Shown one piece after another: positions 7,506 to 16,109 of a stretch of DNA of 28,881 nucleotides. The DNA lies in assembly GCA_964615585.1 (NCBI GenBank), contig CAZTNS010000022.1, positions 1 through 28,881 on the forward strand. Reading direction: 5' to 3'. Numbering within the stretch: position 1 is the first letter of the stretch; every line of letters starts with the position of its first letter. Source of the DNA: JAQIBY01 sp964615585 (GTDB lineage Bacteria; Bacteroidota; Bacteroidia; Bacteroidales; ML635J-15). A model generated the notes under the pieces. It was not told the origin of the DNA. It worked only from the letters and a program-made list of their open reading frames with translations, and made no database searches. The position numbers were made by a program, and so were the translations under genes.

Positions 7506-7988
7506 ATGGCTGTCATTAAGAAAAAGAAAAAAAGATCGGCACCTGGCATTAGCACTGCCTCACTACCTGATATTGTATTTATGCTTCTCTTCTTTTTTAT
7601 GGTTGCTACCACAATGAGAGAAGTGGAACTGAAAGTGGAAGTTCCCACAAGTTCATTGCCAGAGGCCACAGAAATTAAAAAATTAGAGAAAAAATCTCTT
7701 GTTTCTTACATTTATGTGGGAAAACCCAAACCGGCCTTCCGTGCTACATATGGATCGGAACCTCGAATACAGCTTAATGCTTCTTTTGCTGATGTCAATG
7801 ATATACGTGAGTATATTATTGCCGAACGTGAAGAAAGGGATGAAGATGAAATCCCGTACATGACTACTTCACTGAAAGTGCATGAAGATACAAAAATGGG
7901 CATTATTACTGATATTAAACAAGAATTGCGTAAAGCAAGTGCTTTGAAAATCAACTATTCTGCTCAGGAAAGAGAAACGCAGTTATAA
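7506..7988 (+). CDS. exbD: ExbD/TolR biopolymer transport protein (second copy)
   Basis: 160 residues. A basic cytoplasmic N-terminus (five consecutive lysines) is followed by the membrane helix SLPDIVFMLLFFFMVATTM with the proton-carrying Asp at residue 22, then a periplasmic domain ending in a TDIKQELRKA helix typical of ExbD. It begins one base after the stop of the first exbD, and a GGAGGG string about 11 bases upstream could serve as a ribosome binding site. Paired exbD genes after one exbB are usual in Bacteroidota. It is the last gene of the operon, with a terminator starting 32 bases downstream. Confidence 0.93.
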   Translation: MAVIKKKKKRSAPGISTASLPDIVFMLLFFFMVATTMREVELKVEVPTSSLPEATEIKKLEKKSLVSYIYVGKPKPAFRATYGSEPRIQLNASFADVNDIREYIIAEREERDEDEIPYMTTSLKVHEDTKMGIITDIKQELRKASALKINYSAQERETQL

Positions 7989-8289
7989 GGTTTTAATTGA
8001 GACATGAATAGGAAACATGAAAAAAGCTGCCTTTTATATGGTGGCTTTTTTTATATATCTCCCATACATGAGCATCTGTAAGCAGGCCCTAAATATATTT
8101 TATGTAAGAAAAATACACTACTTATTAATGATATATTTGATGCTGTATCTTATTCCACTCCAAAAAATCCCAATCAAAAGGGGCAGTTTTACATTATTTT
8201 TGTATTTTTACGTTCTGTAAGACAACCAAAATCATTATCAGACGTCAATTGATTGAAAACAAATACAGACAAATACAAATACAGATGTT
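7989..8289. other. Intergenic region between the exb operon and the cargo operon
   Basis: These 301 bases hold the exb terminator and then AT-rich DNA. TATATTTG (8132..8139) and TATTTTTG (8195..8202) both fit TAnnTTTG, but neither has a clear -33 TTTG, so the promoter of the downstream pair is only tentative. Just before the start codon at 8290, the motif ACAAATACAG and shortened versions repeat in tandem (about 8258..8285). No gene is supported: the short frame starting at 8017 runs through the terminator hairpin. Confidence 0.6.
8020..8052 (+). terminator. Rho-independent terminator of the exb operon
   Basis: A 12-bp stem with two G-U pairs (AAAAAAGCTGCC at 8020..8031 with GGTGGCTTTTTT at 8040..8051) closes an 8-base AT loop and runs into a T-tract. 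It lies 32 bases after the last exbD. Confidence 0.85.
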
Positions 8290-8724
8290 ATGAGGATTTT
8301 TATAATATGGATTTTTAATTTCTTTCTGTTGTCAGGTATCTTAGCACAGGACATGCAGGGAGCAGACCCTCGCCTCAATGTGAGATTTTCTCAATCACAG
8401 ATTCAACAATGGGAACAGAATAACTCTAGCCGACTGGCTTTGTTTGAATTCGAACTTGACCATGGTTATGATATCCAGACGTTTCCAGAGGAAAAAATCC
8501 AGGACATACCTTATTTGTGTTTTTTGGATTATGAAACAAAGACCAAAGGAGAAAAAGTGCAATCCGTAAATGAAAATGATTTTAATCTCTTTCTTTATGA
8601 TTATGAAAGAAATAGAGATCGTGATAAGCTTTACAGGATAGCCGGAACCAACCAGGTTTTGATGATTTATTCGAATAGGAAGTTTGTTAACATGTTCAAT
8701 GAAAGTCGCGGTTATGATAATTAA
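8290..8724 (+). CDS. Small secreted protein preceding a T9SS type B cargo
   Basis: 144 residues of unknown function with a clear signal peptide (hydrophobic to about residue 19, cleavage near ILAQ). The mature part is polar, about 125 residues, with no membrane segment or T9SS signal, and carries a C-terminal pattern FNLFLYDYERNRDRDKLYRI plus NRKFVNMFNES. Its 3' end overlaps the start of the 1,518-residue type B cargo gene by 11 bases (or 26 if the upstream ATG is used), so translation is probably coupled. I have an uncertain recollection of similar short proteins before SprB/PKD-type surface proteins in other Bacteroidota. A periplasmic or surface partner of the cargo is an inference from this coupling only. 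Confidence 0.78.
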   Translation: MRIFIIWIFNFFLLSGILAQDMQGADPRLNVRFSQSQIQQWEQNNSSRLALFEFELDHGYDIQTFPEEKIQDIPYLCFLDYETKTKGEKVQSVNENDFNLFLYDYERNRDRDKLYRIAGTNQVLMIYSNRKFVNMFNESRGYDN

Positions 8725-11700
8725 AAAATACATTACAGGCTTGCTCTTTTTTTCTGTATTATGGATGACAGCCGGTGCACAGACATACTTAATAAGTGAT
8801 GGAGGTACTATAAACACATGTTCCGGTACATTATATGACAGTGGGGGTGCTTCAGGGGATTATAGCGATGATGAATATTATACAATGACTGTCTGCAGTG
8901 ATGTATCCGGAACACCCGTGGAGTTGTATTTTGTCATGTTTGACGTTGAGTCAGCCACCTACGATAACCTTACCATTTATGATGGACCCAATACCGGTTC
9001 CCCTGTTCTAGCCGGGCCGGCTGGCAGCAGTGATTTGCAGGATGAGACGATAACAGCATCGGGAGATTGTTTGACTCTTGTATGGGAAACAGATGGCTCT
9101 GTTACTTATCCCGGTTTTGAAATTGACATTTCATGTGCCATGACATGCCAGGATTATTCAATTGATATTGTGTCAACCAGCCCCGGATTATCTCCCCCCG
9201 TTGATTCAATGTGGATTGATGTTTGCCAGGGAGATCAAGTTACTTTTACAGCCGAAGGAACCTATCCAAACAACAACACCGATTATTTACAGTCTGATGA
9301 TAACGTAACCTGGGAATGGACAGCAAGTTCAGGAAATACAACAATAGAATTGTCCGGTCAGGGGGAAAATGAGTTTTCTCCTGTATTTACTGAATCCGGT
9401 GGTTATTTTATTTCCCTGGAGGCTACCGACATTAATGGATGTACTGAAACCTTTACTGAAGAATACAGGGTTAGGGTATCTATGGATCCGATATATGATC
9501 CCATTACTATTGACCAGGATACCGTTTGCCCGGGTGATCCGGTGAACTTTAACGGCAATGTAAGTACAGATACATGGGTGATGCCAATTACCGATGATCA
9601 GGTAATGCAGGAATGTATTACTGATGATCAGGGCGTTACACAAGAGTTTTGCTGGAATGTAAGTGCGTTTCAACCTGGACAAACAATAAACAGTGGGAAT
9701 GAACTGGAATCGGTTTGTATGAATATCGAACACTCTTGGGTGGCCGATCTTTGGATTTATGTTCAATGCCCTAATGGACAACAAGCTGAAATTAATTATT
9801 ATAGTACTGGGAATCCCTGTTCTGGTGATGAATTCGGAGAACCTGACCAGGCAGATGATTGCAACCCGGGTATTGGTTATGATTATTGCTGGTCAATGAA
9901 TGCATCAAGTTCACACACTGATTGGTGTGACGCAGTAGGTGGAACTGTTCCTTCTGATACTTATTTGCCGACAGGTACATTTGATGACCTTGTGGGTTGT
10001 CCGATCAACGGCGAATGGTGTGTTGTTATCATTGACGACTGGGGAGGTGATGACGGAACGCTGTTTGAGGTATCATTGAATTTTGATAATTCCATTACGC
10101 CTGCTGATACATGGACCATTGAACACACATACGATTCCGATGATATCTTCTGGTCGGGAAATGGCATGCAGACAAATTCCGGTGGATCCGCAACTGCTTA
10201 TCCGGATACGCCCGGTGATCAGGATTATACCTTTTCAGTAATTGATGACTTTGGCTGCCAGTATGACACTACCTTTACAGTGCATGTACGTGATTTTGGT
10301 GATGATGAGTGTTGTGTTACACCTGTTGCCGATGTTGACCCTTTGACTGATGAGGTTTGTTCAGATACTTACACATTCCATACTACACTTGATTCCAGCA
10401 TAAATACAGTGGAATGGTCACAGATCAGCGGGCCGGGAACAGCAGATTTCGGGGGACAGGAAAACTCAACAGATCCAACCGTGATGGTGGATGAATGGGG
10501 CGTTTATGAATTTCAGCTTGTAGAACAAAACATGAGCCCTGCATGCAGTGATACCGCTGTGGTTGAAATTGGTTTTTTCCTGACACCCAATGCCCAATTT
10601 ACAACAACCTTTATCCCTTGCTATGGTGATTCAACGGTAGTGGAATATGTAGGAAATGCCACTGATTCAGCTAGCTTTACCTGGGATTTTGACGGTGGTA
10701 CAGCTTCAGGAGCAGGTTCAGGTCCGTTCAATGTAACCTGGACTGAGCCGGGAAATCATGATATAACCTTATCTGTTGAGGATAACGGTTGTTTGAGTGG
10801 GGATACGGTACAAACTGTTTTGGTTCCGGAAGAATTAACTTATACGCTGACAGTGGAAGATGATCCATGTTATCAAACATGTGATGGTTGGGCTCAGATT
10901 GATGTACAGGGAGGAACCTTGCCGTATGATTATTCATGGGGGACAAACAACCTGAATGAAAATTTGTGTGCTGGTGACTACAATATTACAGTTACGGATG
11001 TCAATGGTTGTGAAATCAGTGATACTTATACCATAAACGAACCACCTGAATTAATTATCACTGATACATCTTATCAGCATTTATCTTGTTTTGATGCTGA
11101 TGATGGAGAAATACACGTAACAGCAAGCGGAGGAACAGGTACGCTGAACTATAGCTGGTCCGATGGAGGTAGTGGCCCTGACCGCGTGGATTTACCGGCC
11201 GGAAATTACTATCTTACGATTACAGATGAGAATGGGTGTATTGTCAATGAAAATTTTACCCTTACACAGCCTGAAGAATTGCTTGTTTCAATGTCTCCCG
11301 ATGAGGCAATTTGTGAAGGCCAGACAATCAATATTTCTACACAGACCGTTGGAGGAACAGAACCTTATGTATATTATTGGGACCTTGGTGCTGGATTTAG
11401 TGCCGGAGGTAACATGCTTATGGTGGCACCTGATACCACCACAACTTATTCAGTGTATGTAGAAGATGCACATGGATGTGAATCTCCAATACAAAGTATG
11501 ACCGTTACAGTTAGCCCGGAAATGAGTATGCAGCTTATAATTGATGACAACACTTGTTATCAGTCTTGTGACGGGGAAGCCCAATTAAATGTATCTGGTG
11601 GTCTCGACCCGTTCGATTATTCCTGGGCTGCGGATGGCCATATTTATCAGAATATGTGTGCAGGGATGTATAATGTAACTGTGACAGATATCATTGGATG

Positions 11701-13270
11701 TCAGATTGATACTGTTTTCTTTATTGATGAGCCACCACAAATGTTAGGACATATTTATGCTGAACCAGCCAGTTGTTATGGATATGATGACGGACTGGCA
11801 TGGGTTGAAGTAAATGGTGGTACCCCGGGATATTCTTACCTGTGGCCGGATGGAACAACAAATGATTCAGTAAATGTTGGAGCCGGAGTACATGAAGTTA
11901 CTGTGACAGATGTTAACAACTGCAGGCTTACAATGAGTGCAGATGTTTTAGAACCCTCTTTGTTGCAAGTACACCTTAACAGTGTTGATCATTGGATTTG
12001 TAAAACCAACAGCACCCAGTTAAGTGCCCAGGCTACCGGAGGTACTCCTTATGGCGGCGGAGAGTATGATTTTCATTGGCAGGGAACAAATGGCAGTACC
12101 TATAATGTAAGAAATCCCGTTGTTAGCCCGGATACAACAACGATATATACGGTATATGTAACTGATGCACATGGTTGCTCCAGTGCTTCAGATGATGTCA
12201 AAGTTAAAGTTTATCCCGATCTCGAAATTGATTATATTGCATCAAACAGAGATTCAGTATGTCCGGGAGAACCTGTTTCTATTGAAGTAGATGTCAGTGG
12301 TGGAAATGGAGGGCCCTATACCCTTACATTACAAAATGGGAATGTGGTCGCATCACCTTTTACCGTGTATCCTGATGAAACTACAAACTACATCATTACT
12401 TTGCATGATGCCTGTGGGTCACCAACAGTAAAGGACAGTATTGAAATCAGTGTTATGCCTGAGCCTCCTGTGAGTTTTATTGCAGATGATGTCGAAGGAT
12501 GCCCGCCATTTGTGGTCAATTTTTCAGAATTGAATGAAAATGAGAATTTTACATATTCATGGGATTTTGGAGATTCTAATATGGCTGATATTAAAAATCC
12601 AACCCATGTGTATGAAAATTCAGGTTCTTATTCAGTCAGCCTGACAGCGACATCTGTATTTGGATGTAAAAATAAGAAGACTGTAGTAGATATGATCCAT
12701 GTTTATCCGGCACCGAATGCCGATTTTTATGCAGAACCAAAAAATGTAAGCATACTGGATCCGCAAGTAAATTTTGTTAATCTGTCCGAGCATGCAGATT
12801 CATCATTCTGGTTTTTTGGTGATGGAGATTCTTCACATTTTACATCACCAACACATATTTATAATGATATTGGAGAATTTGAAGTCATGCTTATTGCTGA
12901 AAACGAAGAAGGATGTCAGGATACGCTTGTTAAAAAAGTTCTTGTCCAGAATGAATTTACATTTTATGCCCCCACAGCCTTTACACCAAATGGGGATGGA
13001 CATAATGATTTCTTTATGATTTTTGGTGAAGGTATTGATCCCAATGAGTTTTCTTTACGTGTATATGACAGATGGGGTGAACTGGTTTTTGAAGCAGATA
13101 ATTATAACAATGACAAACCCATGGAAAACGCATGGGATGGAACCCTTCTGGGCAACCGTCACAAAGGAGACCCATTATTAAAAGGCGGCGTTTATTACTG
13201 GTTTTGTAAGTATAAAGACTATACAGGAATTTGGCATGAAAAAGAAGGAACAGTGACACTCATTAGATAG
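8714..13270 (+). CDS. Giant T9SS type B cargo with CUB, P-domain, PKD/Ig and SprB repeats
   Basis: About 1,518 residues from the ATG at 8714, which gives a clean signal peptide (MIIKKYITGLLFF, cleavage near AGAQ). An ATG at 8699 is possible; the TTG at 8684 is unlikely. In order: a CUB-like domain (about 25-142), a PKD/Ig-like domain (146-259), a proprotein-convertase P-domain-like module (about 289-461, VGCPINGEWCVVIIDDWGGD), Ig/PKD modules to ~705, two SprB repeats (709-859), an Ig module, two more SprB repeats (941-1085), two Ig modules, two PKD domains (about 1250-1412, YSWDFGDS and FWFFGDGDS), and the type B sorting domain (1414-1518, PTAFTPNGDGHNDFF, VYDRWGELVFE). It is a probable surface-anchored or secreted adhesin exported by T9SS; the ligand is unknown. 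There is no catalytic domain. It is coupled to the small secreted protein upstream. Confidence 0.93.
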   Translation: MIIKKYITGLLFFSVLWMTAGAQTYLISDGGTINTCSGTLYDSGGASGDYSDDEYYTMTVCSDVSGTPVELYFVMFDVESATYDNLTIYDGPNTGSPVLAGPAGSSDLQDETITASGDCLTLVWETDGSVTYPGFEIDISCAMTCQDYSIDIVSTSPGLSPPVDSMWIDVCQGDQVTFTAEGTYPNNNTDYLQSDDNVTWEWTASSGNTTIELSGQGENEFSPVFTESGGYFISLEATDINGCTETFTEEYRVRVSMDPIYDPITIDQDTVCPGDPVNFNGNVSTDTWVMPITDDQVMQECITDDQGVTQEFCWNVSAFQPGQTINSGNELESVCMNIEHSWVADLWIYVQCPNGQQAEINYYSTGNPCSGDEFGEPDQADDCNPGIGYDYCWSMNASSSHTDWCDAVGGTVPSDTYLPTGTFDDLVGCPINGEWCVVIIDDWGGDDGTLFEVSLNFDNSITPADTWTIEHTYDSDDIFWSGNGMQTNSGGSATAYPDTPGDQDYTFSVIDDFGCQYDTTFTVHVRDFGDDECCVTPVADVDPLTDEVCSDTYTFHTTLDSSINTVEWSQISGPGTADFGGQENSTDPTVMVDEWGVYEFQLVEQNMSPACSDTAVVEIGFFLTPNAQFTTTFIPCYGDSTVVEYVGNATDSASFTWDFDGGTASGAGSGPFNVTWTEPGNHDITLSVEDNGCLSGDTVQTVLVPEELTYTLTVEDDPCYQTCDGWAQIDVQGGTLPYDYSWGTNNLNENLCAGDYNITVTDVNGCEISDTYTINEPPELIITDTSYQHLSCFDADDGEIHVTASGGTGTLNYSWSDGGSGPDRVDLPAGNYYLTITDENGCIVNENFTLTQPEELLVSMSPDEAICEGQTINISTQTVGGTEPYVYYWDLGAGFSAGGNMLMVAPDTTTTYSVYVEDAHGCESPIQSMTVTVSPEMSMQLIIDDNTCYQSCDGEAQLNVSGGLDPFDYSWAADGHIYQNMCAGMYNVTVTDIIGCQIDTVFFIDEPPQMLGHIYAEPASCYGYDDGLAWVEVNGGTPGYSYLWPDGTTNDSVNVGAGVHEVTVTDVNNCRLTMSADVLEPSLLQVHLNSVDHWICKTNSTQLSAQATGGTPYGGGEYDFHWQGTNGSTYNVRNPVVSPDTTTIYTVYVTDAHGCSSASDDVKVKVYPDLEIDYIASNRDSVCPGEPVSIEVDVSGGNGGPYTLTLQNGNVVASPFTVYPDETTNYIITLHDACGSPTVKDSIEISVMPEPPVSFIADDVEGCPPFVVNFSELNENENFTYSWDFGDSNMADIKNPTHVYENSGSYSVSLTATSVFGCKNKKTVVDMIHVYPAPNADFYAEPKNVSILDPQVNFVNLSEHADSSFWFFGDGDSSHFTSPTHIYNDIGEFEVMLIAENEEGCQDTLVKKVLVQNEFTFYAPTAFTPNGDGHNDFFMIFGEGIDPNEFSLRVYDRWGELVFEADNYNNDKPMENAWDGTLLGNRHKGDPLLKGGVYYWFCKYKDYTGIWHEKEGTVTLIR

Positions 13271-13384
13271 AAAACATAGGAATTCACATCAGGTTAGCAA
13301 TAAAAGCCTTCTGGCTAATCATTTAAGTGGACTTCTAATAATTCTTTCAGGTGGTTATATTTTATTTTCAACGATCATAACCTG

Positions 13385-13403
13385 TCCCGATGACCTGTCG
13401 GGA
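13385..13403. repeat. Short GC-rich hairpin
   Basis: TCCCGA (13385..13390) and TCGGGA (13398..13403) form a perfect 6-bp stem around a 7-base loop. GC-rich TCCCGA/TCGGGA hairpins of this type are scattered in Bacteroidota intergenic DNA as far as I recall. It is not followed by a T-tract, so a terminator role is doubtful. Confidence 0.45.
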
Positions 13404-13689
13404 TGGAACCTCCATTTATTTCACAGCCGTTGTTCAATCGCATTCAGCGAATAATCACAGGTGTGTGTTAATGTTTTTTCATTGATACCGAAGTGAACGC
13501 AACTTGGTATGAGTGTTTGTATCAAGATTTTCTACTGCATAATCCGGGTTGAAGCACCATTGGAGCTCAATGCATCGCAGGATATCGGTTCAGCTCTGCC
13601 CTCATTTTCGATAATTTTGCCGAGTGTAGCCAAAATTTGCAATAGAATAACACATATTAGTACCTGACCTTTTTGATATGAGGCATCTA

Positions 13690-13852
13690 TGTGTGAGCCC
13701 AATCTAAAAAGTCATTACCTTGCCACTAAGACACGAAGACTCAAAGCGTCACAAGGTGTAAGTCATAACAATTCAGGTGTTTGTGGATATTTGTGTCTTA
13801 GTGCCTTTGTGGCATTTCTCATTTTTTGACTTTATAGACCGGGCTCATGTGT
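13690..13852. repeat. Imperfect palindromic element, about 163 bp
   Basis: Outer arms 13694..13714 and 13827..13847 pair at 18 of 21 positions (TGAGCCC with GGGCTCA, AAAGTCA with TGACTTT). Inner arms GCCACTAAGACAC (13722..13734) and GTGTCTTAGTG-CCTTTGTGGC (13792..13813) pair with an 8-base gap in the left arm. The CACTAAGACACGAAG-type string resembles a repeat I recall from intergenic DNA of many bacteria, including Bacteroidota. Its size and layout are close to the palindrome at 4037..4198, though the sequence differs. It may be a non-autonomous palindromic repeat or an RNA hairpin. Confidence 0.75.
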
Positions 13853-13911
13853 GTTTTTTGAAAAAAAGGAAACATATCAAGGAAAACAGATCAAAATATC
13901 AACCTGGCTGA

Positions 13912-14430
13912 TCAATAAAACAATTTGTGCAATTCTTCTTTCAGTGTAATAATGGCTTCATGAGTGGGTGCTTTTTCATGTTCTACAAGTTTGTCAAATA
14001 GCTCTCTGCTAAGTTTCATGGCATTGTCATCCGGTTTTACATTATCGGCAGCTTCATTAATTAGTTTAATGGTAAGTTCTTTGGCTTGTTTTACTTTGTC
14101 CCAGGCATGTGACGACAAGTATAATTGCTGAGACAAATTATGTTCATATTCAGCCCTGATCAATTCAAGCATTTCTTTGTGCAATTGCTCTGCAGTAGCG
14201 TCAGGGGTTTGCAGCCTGAAAATGATGCTGTTGGGTGTTATCCTTTCCAGAAAAATAACAACCCGTTCATATGCTTGTAATCTGAGTGGGGTGATTGTTT
14301 TTTGGTTGGTCAGTGCCAGTTCTGTCAGTTCTAGATCATGATCTTTCTTGGATTGACGATCCATCATGTAAATGGCTGTTGCCATCACCAGCAATGCTGG
14401 AATTGTAATTTGAAGAATTTCGCCTAACAT
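13912..14430 (-). CDS. Conserved membrane-anchored hypothetical protein (DUF7935-like)
   Basis: 172 residues. One N-terminal membrane helix (about residues 5-23, ILQITIPALLVMATAIYMM) is followed by a charged, mostly helical cytoplasmic or periplasmic part. The segment LRLQAYERVVIFLERITPNS (about 51-70) is distinctive. I tentatively connect it with the uncharacterised Bacteroidota family DUF7935; that link is from memory. The gene is divergent from the aminotransferase, with 81 bases between start codons, and convergent to the T9SS cargo. Function unknown. Confidence 0.8.
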   Translation of the reverse strand: MLGEILQITIPALLVMATAIYMMDRQSKKDHDLELTELALTNQKTITPLRLQAYERVVIFLERITPNSIIFRLQTPDATAEQLHKEMLELIRAEYEHNLSQQLYLSSHAWDKVKQAKELTIKLINEAADNVKPDDNAMKLSRELFDKLVEHEKAPTHEAIITLKEELHKLFY

Positions 14431-14511
14431 AGATTCTGATTTTTAGATGCTGTATAATATGTTATATTCAAATTTAAAAGTTTAAATTTACATAAAAATT
14501 TGCTTGATGAT

Positions 14512-15711
14512 ATGATTATAGAAAAAATTTCAGAACGTTTAGAAAAATTGTCTGTAAGTGCCACACTTGCAATGACACAAAAGAGCCGTGAATTAAAAGA
14601 ACAAGGGCATGATGTGATAAACCTTAGCATTGGAGAACCGGATTTTGATACACCGCAACACATAAAAGATGCTGCAATAAAGGCAATTCAGGAAAACTGG
14701 ACACATTATCCACCCGTTCCTGGTTATCCTGAGCTCCGTAATGCCATTTCCGAAAAATTAAAAAGGGAAAATAATCTGAATTATAAGCCTGAGCAAGTGA
14801 TGGTGTCAGTCGGGGCTAAACATTCGCTCATCAATGTCATGTTGAGTGTTGTTGATCCTGGTGACGAAGTGATCGTCCCTGCTCCGTATTGGGTGAGCTA
14901 TGTTGAAATGGTAAAGCTTTCGGAAGGGAAATCGGTGGTTTTAAAATGTGGCATTGATTCTGATTTTAAAATGCGACCGGAACAACTCGAAAATGCCATA
15001 ACTGATAAAACAAGGCTCATTATTTTTTCTTCACCATCCAATCCTACTGGCAGTTTATACACCAGGGAGGAATTGAAAGCCCTTGCTGATGTCCTGAAGA
15101 AATACCCACGCATCATTATCTTGTCTGATGAAATCTATGAACACATTAATTTTGTGTCAGATCATCAGAGTATAGCACAGTTTGATGCCGTACGTGATAA
15201 CACCGTTATTGTCAATGGAGTTTCTAAAGGATATGCAATGACAGGATGGAGGATTGGTTATATGGCCGGCCCGAAATGGATAATCAAAGCCTGCCAGAAA
15301 TTGCAGGGCCAATTTACCTCCGGAGCATGTTCTGTGGCTCAAAAGGCGGCAGAGGCCGCTATTAATGGTGGTGTTGATGCCTCTAAAATGATGACCAAAA
15401 AGTTTAAAGAACGCCGTGATCTTGTCGTGGATTTACTACAAAATATTCCAGGCATGAAAATCAATGTTCCCGGTGGTGCTTTCTATGTTTTTCCAGATAT
15501 CAGTCATTACCTCGGTAAAAAATTCGGTGATGTGATCATAAGCAATTCAAGTGACCTGGCTATGTATTTGCTTGAGAATGCTCATGTGGCTACAGTAGGT
15601 GGCGATGCTTTCGGATCTCCGGAATGCCTCCGGATTTCTTATGCCAATTCAGAAGAAAATCTGATCATTGCCATTGAAAGGTTAAAAACAGCTTTTGCAA
15701 AACTCAAGTGA
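14512..15711 (+). CDS. aspC: Aspartate aminotransferase, PLP-dependent class I
   Basis: 399 residues, matching class Ib aspartate aminotransferases (EC 2.6.1.1). It transfers the amino group between aspartate and 2-oxoglutarate, giving oxaloacetate and glutamate. Visible motifs: the N-terminal NLSIGEPDFDTP, YPPVPGYPELRNAI, the SSPSNPTGSLY loop with the PLP-binding Asn, DEIYEHINF, and the PLP lysine in NGVSKGYAMTGWRIGY near residue 239. The substrate carboxylate-binding Arg is in CLRISYANSEENL near the C-terminus. A TTG four codons upstream is in frame, but the ATG at 14512 fits homologues. Related aminotransferases (prephenate or aromatic) share these motifs, so the substrate is likely but not certain. 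The symbol aspC is used broadly. Confidence 0.9.
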   Translation: MIIEKISERLEKLSVSATLAMTQKSRELKEQGHDVINLSIGEPDFDTPQHIKDAAIKAIQENWTHYPPVPGYPELRNAISEKLKRENNLNYKPEQVMVSVGAKHSLINVMLSVVDPGDEVIVPAPYWVSYVEMVKLSEGKSVVLKCGIDSDFKMRPEQLENAITDKTRLIIFSSPSNPTGSLYTREELKALADVLKKYPRIIILSDEIYEHINFVSDHQSIAQFDAVRDNTVIVNGVSKGYAMTGWRIGYMAGPKWIIKACQKLQGQFTSGACSVAQKAAEAAINGGVDASKMMTKKFKERRDLVVDLLQNIPGMKINVPGGAFYVFPDISHYLGKKFGDVIISNSSDLAMYLLENAHVATVGGDAFGSPECLRISYANSEENLIIAIERLKTAFAKLK

Positions 15712-16109
15712 TTATGACAAGGCCCCATGTAAATAGCATCTGCTAAAAACACAAAACAAAATATGAGTCAGTGATTTACATCATTAGCTACCATTCTAGA
15801 TGCAGGGTTTTTGTGTTGAATATTAATAAAGGCGTACATTTGTAAATAGGATTATGGGATAAAACCTCCATTAGTTGTGATCCGTTAAGCTAAAGTTTAT
15901 AATCATTATAGTTATGAAATTACGAATAATGTGTTAAGTGGTTTTAGCATAGCCTAAATTTCCATAATTGTTGTTTGGTTTTTTGTTTCGTTTTTTTCGG
16001 CATAATATAGCTTGCGTTAAAATTATTATGAATATTCAGGTGTTTTTTGATCTTTATTTAATCAATATCCATTTTTTTTGTATTTTTGGGTAAAATCAAA
16101 ACTTCAATT
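15712..16109. other. Long leader region before the type A cargo
   Basis: No gene is visible in these 398 bases. A good Bacteroidota promoter match lies at 15809..15841, which leaves about 260 transcribed bases before the next start codon at 16110. A second TAnnTTTG match (TATTTTTG, 16081..16088) is close to that start but has no -33 element at the right distance. Either the gene has a long 5' untranslated region or the upstream promoter makes a separate small RNA. No obvious terminator separates them. Confidence 0.55.
15809..15841 (+). promoter_or_regulatory. Strong Bacteroidota-type promoter match
   Basis: TTTG at 15809..15812 and TACATTTG at 15834..15841 match the -33 TTTG and -7 TAnnTTTG elements exactly, with a 21-base spacer, within the accepted range. 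It would start transcription at about 15846, roughly 260 bases upstream of the cargo gene at 16110. This is the best promoter match I found in the window. Confidence 0.6.

Larger units (their letters stand above)
13271..13911. other. 641-bp intergenic region between convergent genes
   Basis: No coding frame looks real here. A hairpin TCCCGA/TCGGGA lies at 13385..13403, and a bulged inverted repeat ATACC-AAGT/AACTTGGTAT at about 13486..13510. The main feature is a long imperfect palindrome at 13690..13852. No clear T-tailed terminator was found for the cargo gene; a weak AGCC/GGCT hairpin at about 13303..13315 is the only candidate. Confidence 0.6.

Noticed and set aside
8017..8220. Open frame of 67 codons after the exb operon
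   Set aside because: Its first codons are the stem of the exb terminator hairpin (8020..8052), and the translated product has no family resemblance or supporting context.
9329..9784. Long minus-strand frame inside the type B cargo
   Set aside because: It lies wholly inside a gene with clear domain structure and shows no domain of its own; the same holds for the other antisense frames inside the large genes.
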